Below the pieces are notes generated by a model. It ran no database searches. It was not told the origin of the DNA and was given only the letters and a program-made list of their open reading frames with translations. From assembly GCF_027532025.1 (NCBI RefSeq), contig NZ_JAPZSY010000019.1, forward strand, positions 1 to 32,760: 32,760 bases of DNA, written 5' to 3'. This document shows, piece by piece, positions 29,198-32,760 of the stretch. This stretch comes from Inhella sp. GTDB lineage: Bacteria > Pseudomonadota > Gammaproteobacteria > Burkholderiales > Burkholderiaceae_C. Position numbers and translations under genes: made by a program. The first letter of the stretch is position 1; each line of letters opens with the position of its first letter.

Positions 29198-29931
29198 AGG
29201 GTGAGAACCTTGCCAGGCAAGCCCACGGCCTGCGCGGCGGCAGCGGCCTTGTCGGCGTCGGCCTTGGTATCGAATGGCCCCAAGCGGACGCGAATGCGAT
29301 CGCCCTCGCCCGTCTTGGCGACTTGGGTGTAGGTGCGCAGCCCTTTGCGCTCCAGCCGCTGCCGGGCATCCTGGGCCGACTTCTGGTCGGCGAAGGCACC
29401 CACTTGCACCACGTAGCGGCCGGGCGACTCGGCCTTCGCAGGCGAGGGCGGCTGACGGGCCGGAGCAGGCGCGGGAGCCACGGTCGGCGCGACCGCCGGT
29501 TGGGCGCTGAGACGCGCCGCGGCAGGAGCAGGCGTGGATTCGGGGACTTCTTCGGCGGGTTCGGGCACCGACACCGGGGCAGGCGCAGGAGCTTCGGCCC
29601 GGGCCGCCGCGGGCAGGCTGGCGGGGACTTCGCTCACGCGCGCTGGCACGTCCGCCAGCGGCCCAGCCCGGTCTTGGGACGGGATCACGATGGGCAAGTC
29701 CATCGGCACCGGGCGCGGCTGCGTCTCAAAGACCAACGGAAAGGCGACGATGCCAACGCCGACCAACACGGCCGCCCCGATCAAGCGGTGGCGCGCCTGC
29801 TGACGCAATCGCTGGATGTGCTCGGCAGCGTCCACTTGAACTGCCGACGGGTTCGCACGCTTGCGGCCGGAGGCGGCGGGCGCCGACGCGGCCGGCGCCG
29901 ACTGGCGCCGCAAAAAGGACAACAAGCCCAT
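29194..29931 (-). CDS. SPOR-domain protein (DedD-like)
   Basis: A 245-residue single-pass inner-membrane protein. A basic N-terminal cytoplasmic part (1-48) leads to a membrane segment (about 50-67), then a Pro/Ala-rich periplasmic linker (about 75-170) and a C-terminal SPOR domain (about 172-245, with YVVQVGAFADQKSAQDARQRL and IRVRLGPFDTKADAD). SPOR domains bind denuded septal peptidoglycan, so the protein probably localises to the division site. A TTG four codons upstream (29943) is another possible start; ATG at 29931 is preferred. The linker is low complexity and rich in A, P and E. It lies in the same position as DedD between folC and cvpA in other proteobacteria. Confidence 0.9.
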   Translation of the reverse strand: MGLLSFLRRQSAPAASAPAASGRKRANPSAVQVDAAEHIQRLRQQARHRLIGAAVLVGVGIVAFPLVFETQPRPVPMDLPIVIPSQDRAGPLADVPARVSEVPASLPAAARAEAPAPAPVSVPEPAEEVPESTPAPAAARLSAQPAVAPTVAPAPAPARQPPSPAKAESPGRYVVQVGAFADQKSAQDARQRLERKGLRTYTQVAKTGEGDRIRVRLGPFDTKADADKAAAAAQAVGLPGKVLTL

Positions 29932-29985
29932 CGACAGTCGCAACAGAGTGGGAGGAAGGGATGCCGGACCCGGGACCGTGGGGAC

Positions 29986-31290
29986 TCAAACGACGCTGGT
30001 GCGCGCGACGCTGGAGCCCGCCCGCCACCCGGCCATCACACCCCCAACGGTGAAGAACGATCCGAAGACCACGATTCTATCGGCGGGCTCACTCTGCGCC
30101 CGGGCGGCCTCATAGGCCAACCAGGGGGTGGCGTGCTGGAAAACACGCACCGCCTGCGGGCACTTCAAGCCAGGGCGCAACCGCTCAAAACGCGCTGCCA
30201 AGTCGGCGGCCGAAGCCGCCCGCGGCGTGGGCAGGTCGCAAAAATGCCACTCGTCGATCGAAGGCGCGATGCGACCCAGCACCTCGTCCAGGGCCTTGTC
30301 GCCCATCGCACCGAACACGGCGTGCGTGCGGGGGGCAAAGCCCATCTGGTCCAGGTTTTGGGCCAGGGTCGCCACCGCGTGCGGGTTGTGCGCCACATCC
30401 AGCACCACCGCCGGTTGACCGGGCAGCACCTGAAAGCGGCCGGGCAACTCCACCAAGGCCAGGCCGCTGCGCACCGCCTGGGCACTGATGGGCAAGCGGT
30501 CGGCCAAGGCCTCGAAAGCCGCCAGCACGCCCGCGGCGTTCAGCAACTGGTTCGCCCCCCGCAGGGCGGGGTACGCCAAGCCGGCGTACCGCTTGCTGCG
30601 TCCTTGCCAGCGCCATTGCTGACGATCGCCCTCGAACGAGAAGTCGCGACCGGCCTGACGCAGATCGGCGCCCCGAAGCCGGGCCTGCTCGGCGATGCTG
30701 TCTGGCGGCACGGGATCGGCGCACACGGCGGCCCGGCCTGATCGCAAGATGCCGGCCTTTTCGCGGCCGATGCTCTCGCGGTCGGGGCCCAGGTACTCCA
30801 TGTGGTCGAGGTCGATGCTGGTGATGACCGAGACGTCGGGATCGATGGCGTTGACAGCGTCGAGCCGCCCACCCAGACCGACCTCCAGGATCACCAGGTC
30901 CAGGGGCTCGCTGGCCAAGCGGCGCAAGATGGCCAGCGTGGTGAACTCAAAGTAGGTCAGCGCCAACCCGTCGCGCGCCGCTTCCACGGCCTCGAAATGC
31001 GGCAGCAGCGATTCGGCCGACACCGGGGCACCGCCCACACGGCAGCGCTCCTCGAAGTCCAAGAAGTGCGGCTTGATGTAGAGCCCCACGCGGTAACCCG
31101 CTTGCAGGGCGATGCTCTCCAGCATGGCGCAGGTGCTGCCTTTGCCATTGGTGCCAGCCACCGTCACCACGGGAGCGTCGAAGCGCAAGCCCAGGCGGTC
31201 CCGCACCCGCTCCACGCGGGCCAAGGTCATGTCGATGGTCTTGGGGTGGAGACGCTCGCAATGCGCGAGCCAGTCCAACAAAGTGTTCAT
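29986..31290 (-). CDS. folC: Bifunctional folylpolyglutamate synthase/dihydrofolate synthase
   Basis: A 434-residue Mur-ligase-family enzyme that adds glutamate to dihydropteroate and to folates. The ATP loop GTNGKGST is at 46-53. Other signatures are YIKPHF, YFEFTTLAIL, LEVGLGGRLDAVN and DLDHMEYLG. The C-terminal domain starts near 300 with VVLDVAHNPHA. Length is normal. The start at 31290 (MNTLLDWLAHCERLHPKTIDM) is the conserved one; the open frame continues upstream across the accD terminator but is not coding. The start codon is 5 bases from the end of the terminator's T-run, so translation signals overlap it. Confidence 0.96.
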   Translation of the reverse strand: MNTLLDWLAHCERLHPKTIDMTLARVERVRDRLGLRFDAPVVTVAGTNGKGSTCAMLESIALQAGYRVGLYIKPHFLDFEERCRVGGAPVSAESLLPHFEAVEAARDGLALTYFEFTTLAILRRLASEPLDLVILEVGLGGRLDAVNAIDPDVSVITSIDLDHMEYLGPDRESIGREKAGILRSGRAAVCADPVPPDSIAEQARLRGADLRQAGRDFSFEGDRQQWRWQGRSKRYAGLAYPALRGANQLLNAAGVLAAFEALADRLPISAQAVRSGLALVELPGRFQVLPGQPAVVLDVAHNPHAVATLAQNLDQMGFAPRTHAVFGAMGDKALDEVLGRIAPSIDEWHFCDLPTPRAASAADLAARFERLRPGLKCPQAVRVFQHATPWLAYEAARAQSEPADRIVVFGSFFTVGGVMAGWRAGSSVARTSVV

Positions 31291-31295
31291 GGCGC

Positions 31296-31321
31296 AAAAA
31301 AGGCCAGGATCTGCCTGGCCT
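31296..31321 (-). terminator. Intrinsic terminator between accD and folC
   Basis: On the minus strand, AGGCCAGG-CAGAT-CCTGGCCT gives an 8-bp stem with a 5-base loop and then TTTTTT (31296-31301), 21 bases after the accD stop. The T-run ends 5 bases before the folC ATG. Confidence 0.85.
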
Positions 31322-31342
31322 CGGTGTGGGCGGAGGGTGGGC

Positions 31343-32215
31343 TCAGGCGACCGCGTCAGCGCTCTGGCGCTGCAACATGGCCAGGCAATTCGCCACGGTG
31401 CTGCGCAGTTCACGGCGGTCGACGATCATGTCGACGGCGCCCTTCTCCATCAAGAACTCAGCCCGCTGGAAGCCCGGCGGGAGCTTCTCTCGCACGGTGT
31501 TTTCGATGACCCGCGGGCCGGCAAAGCCGATCAAGGCCTTGGGCTCGGCGACGACGATGTCGCCCACGAAGGCGAAACTGGCCGACACCCCGCCCATGGT
31601 GGGGTCGGTCAGCACGCTGACGTAAGGCAGCTTGGCTCGGGCCAGCTGCGTGAGCGCCGCATTGCACTTGGCCATTTGCATCAAGCTCAGCAAACCCTCT
31701 TGCATGCGAGCGCCGCCGGTGGCGGTGAAGCAAATGAAGGGCGTCTTGAGCTCGACGGCCGTTTGCACGCCGCGAGCAAAGCGCTCGCCCACCACCGAAC
31801 CCATGGAGCCGCCCATAAACTCGAACTCGAAGCAGGCGACGACCACGGGCACGCTCATCACGGCGCCGCCCATCACCACCAAGGCGTCGGTTTCGCCGGT
31901 GGCCTCCAGCGCCTCTTGCAAGCGCTGGGGGTACTTCTTGCTGTCTTTGAACTTCAGGGCGTCGACCGGCAAGACCTCCTGACCGACTTCAAAGCGCCCT
32001 TCCCCATCCAAGAACGCGTTCAGGCGCGCCCGGGCACCGATGCGGTGGTGGTGGCTGCATTTCGGGCAGACGTTTTGGTTTTGCTCCAGGTCGGCCTTGT
32101 AAAGCACGGTTTCGCAGCTGGGGCATTTGGTCCACAAGCCCTCGGGCACTTGGCGACGGTCGGACGGGTCGCTGTGCTGGATCTTCGGGGGCAAGAGTTT
32201 GTCGAGCCAACTCAT
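31343..32215 (-). CDS. accD: Acetyl-CoA carboxylase carboxyltransferase subunit beta
   Basis: A 290-residue subunit that, with AccA, transfers CO2 from biotin to acetyl-CoA in fatty acid synthesis. The N-terminal zinc finger has Cys31, Cys34, Cys50 and Cys53 (CPSC and CPKC). The carboxyltransferase (crotonase-like) core carries [12 protein letters not shown], the [10 protein letters not shown] oxyanion segment and [12 protein letters not shown]. Length is normal. It follows trpA by 3 bases; the trpB-trpA-accD-folC order is standard in beta-proteobacteria. A terminator follows. Confidence 0.97.
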   Translation of the reverse strand: MSWLDKLLPPKIQHSDPSDRRQVPEGLWTKCPSCETVLYKADLEQNQNVCPKCSHHHRIGARARLNAFLDGEGRFEVGQEVLPVDALKFKDSKKYPQRLQEALEATGETDALVVMGGAVMSVPVVVACFEFEFMGGSMGSVVGERFARGVQTAVELKTPFICFTATGGARMQEGLLSLMQMAKCNAALTQLARAKLPYVSVLTDPTMGGVSASFAFVGDIVVAEPKALIGFAGPRVIENTVREKLPPGFQRAEFLMEKGAVDMIVDRRELRSTVANCLAMLQRQSADAVA

Positions 32216-32218
32216 CGT

Positions 32219-32760
32219 TCAAGTCTCCTGGCCATCGAGGGCCTTGCGGATGCCGGCGAGGAAGTCGCGCAGCACAAGCGCCGCATTATCCGGCCCGGCG
32301 CGCTCCACCAACTGAACCAGGGCGGAACCGATGACCACGGCGTCGGCCACCTTCGCCACGGCCTGGGCGCTGGCCGCATCGCGGATGCCGAAGCCCACGC
32401 CGATGGGAAGGCTCAGGTGCGCCCGCAGGCGCGGGAACACCTCGGCCACCGCGGCCACGTCCAGGTGTCCGGCGCCCGTCACGCCGCGCAAGCTCACGTA
32501 GTAGACGTAGCCGCTGGCCAACTGCGCCACCTGACGGATGCGCTCGTCGGACGAGGTGGGTGCCAGCAAAAAGATGGGGTCCAAGCCTTCGGCCTTCATG
32601 GCCTGCGAGAACGGCGCGGCTTCCTCTGGCGGGTAATCCACCACCAGCACCCCGTCGACGCCCGCGGCCTTGGCTTGGCGCGCAAAGCTCGGCAGGCCCA
32701 GGCGCTCGATCGGGTTGGCGTAGCCCATCAGCACGACCGGCGTGCTGGTGTTGGTGGCGC
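32219..32760 (-). CDS. trpA: Tryptophan synthase alpha subunit (5' partial at window edge)
   Basis: About 180 C-terminal residues of TrpA, which cleaves indole-3-glycerol phosphate and passes indole to TrpB. The frame runs off the window end; the visible start is [15 protein letters not shown]. Further family signatures are [40 protein letters not shown] and the phosphate-binding GVGFGIRD and [10 protein letters not shown]. The catalytic Glu and Asp of the N-terminal part lie outside the window. It is followed by accD. Confidence 0.97.
   Translation of the reverse strand, partial: ATNTSTPVVLMGYANPIERLGLPSFARQAKAAGVDGVLVVDYPPEEAAPFSQAMKAEGLDPIFLLAPTSSDERIRQVAQLASGYVYYVSLRGVTGAGHLDVAAVAEVFPRLRAHLSLPIGVGFGIRDAASAQAVAKVADAVVIGSALVQLVERAGPDNAALVLRDFLAGIRKALDGQET

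Overview
The window is a gene-dense, high-GC stretch of a beta-proteobacterial chromosome, almost certainly Burkholderiales (Comamonadaceae or Sphaerotilaceae-like). The evidence is gene order and protein type: smc-zipA-ligA, dapC-dapD-pilU-prmB, and trpA-accD-folC-SPOR-cvpA-purF-metZ-gltX, all familiar from that order. There is no phage, insertion sequence, CRISPR array, toxin-antitoxin pair or other sign of acquired DNA, and no gene-free stretch over 300 bases. I found no convincing undescribed system. The items worth a second look are regulatory or architectural.

Left part (1-9914). The end of a TonB-like gene converges on waaA (Kdo transferase), which follows a phosphomannomutase/phosphoglucomutase gene on the minus strand. 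A divergent LytS/LytTR-type two-component pair comes next. It is followed by an alkylation-damage repair pair (an Ada-AlkA fusion and Ogt) translationally coupled to an EamA-family exporter. ligA lies convergent to these.

Middle part (9920-21145). On the minus strand smc, a ZipA-like gene and ligA form an operon (smc first) for chromosome organisation, division and DNA joining. Divergent from smc, six plus-strand genes are packed with 4-base or 1-base overlaps: queF (queuosine precursor), dapC and dapD (lysine/diaminopimelate), pilU-like pilus ATPase, prmB (ribosomal protein L3 methylation) and a YheS-like ABC-F ATPase. The usual dapE between pilU and prmB is absent here. A perfect 11-bp hairpin sits between smc and queF.

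Right part (21146-32760). An OhrR/Ohr organic-peroxide module carries a recognisable dyad operator. An L-asparaginase gene is divergent from lexA, and the short gap between them holds two abutting LexA boxes. A tRNA cluster (Ala-GGC, Glu-TTC, Asp-GTC) on the minus strand ends at a strong terminator shared tail-to-tail with lexA. Upstream of it is a long minus-strand biosynthetic run reading trpA (partial), accD, terminator, folC, SPOR protein, cvpA, purF, metZ, gltX: tryptophan, fatty acid, folate, purine, methionine and Glu-tRNA supply in one direction.
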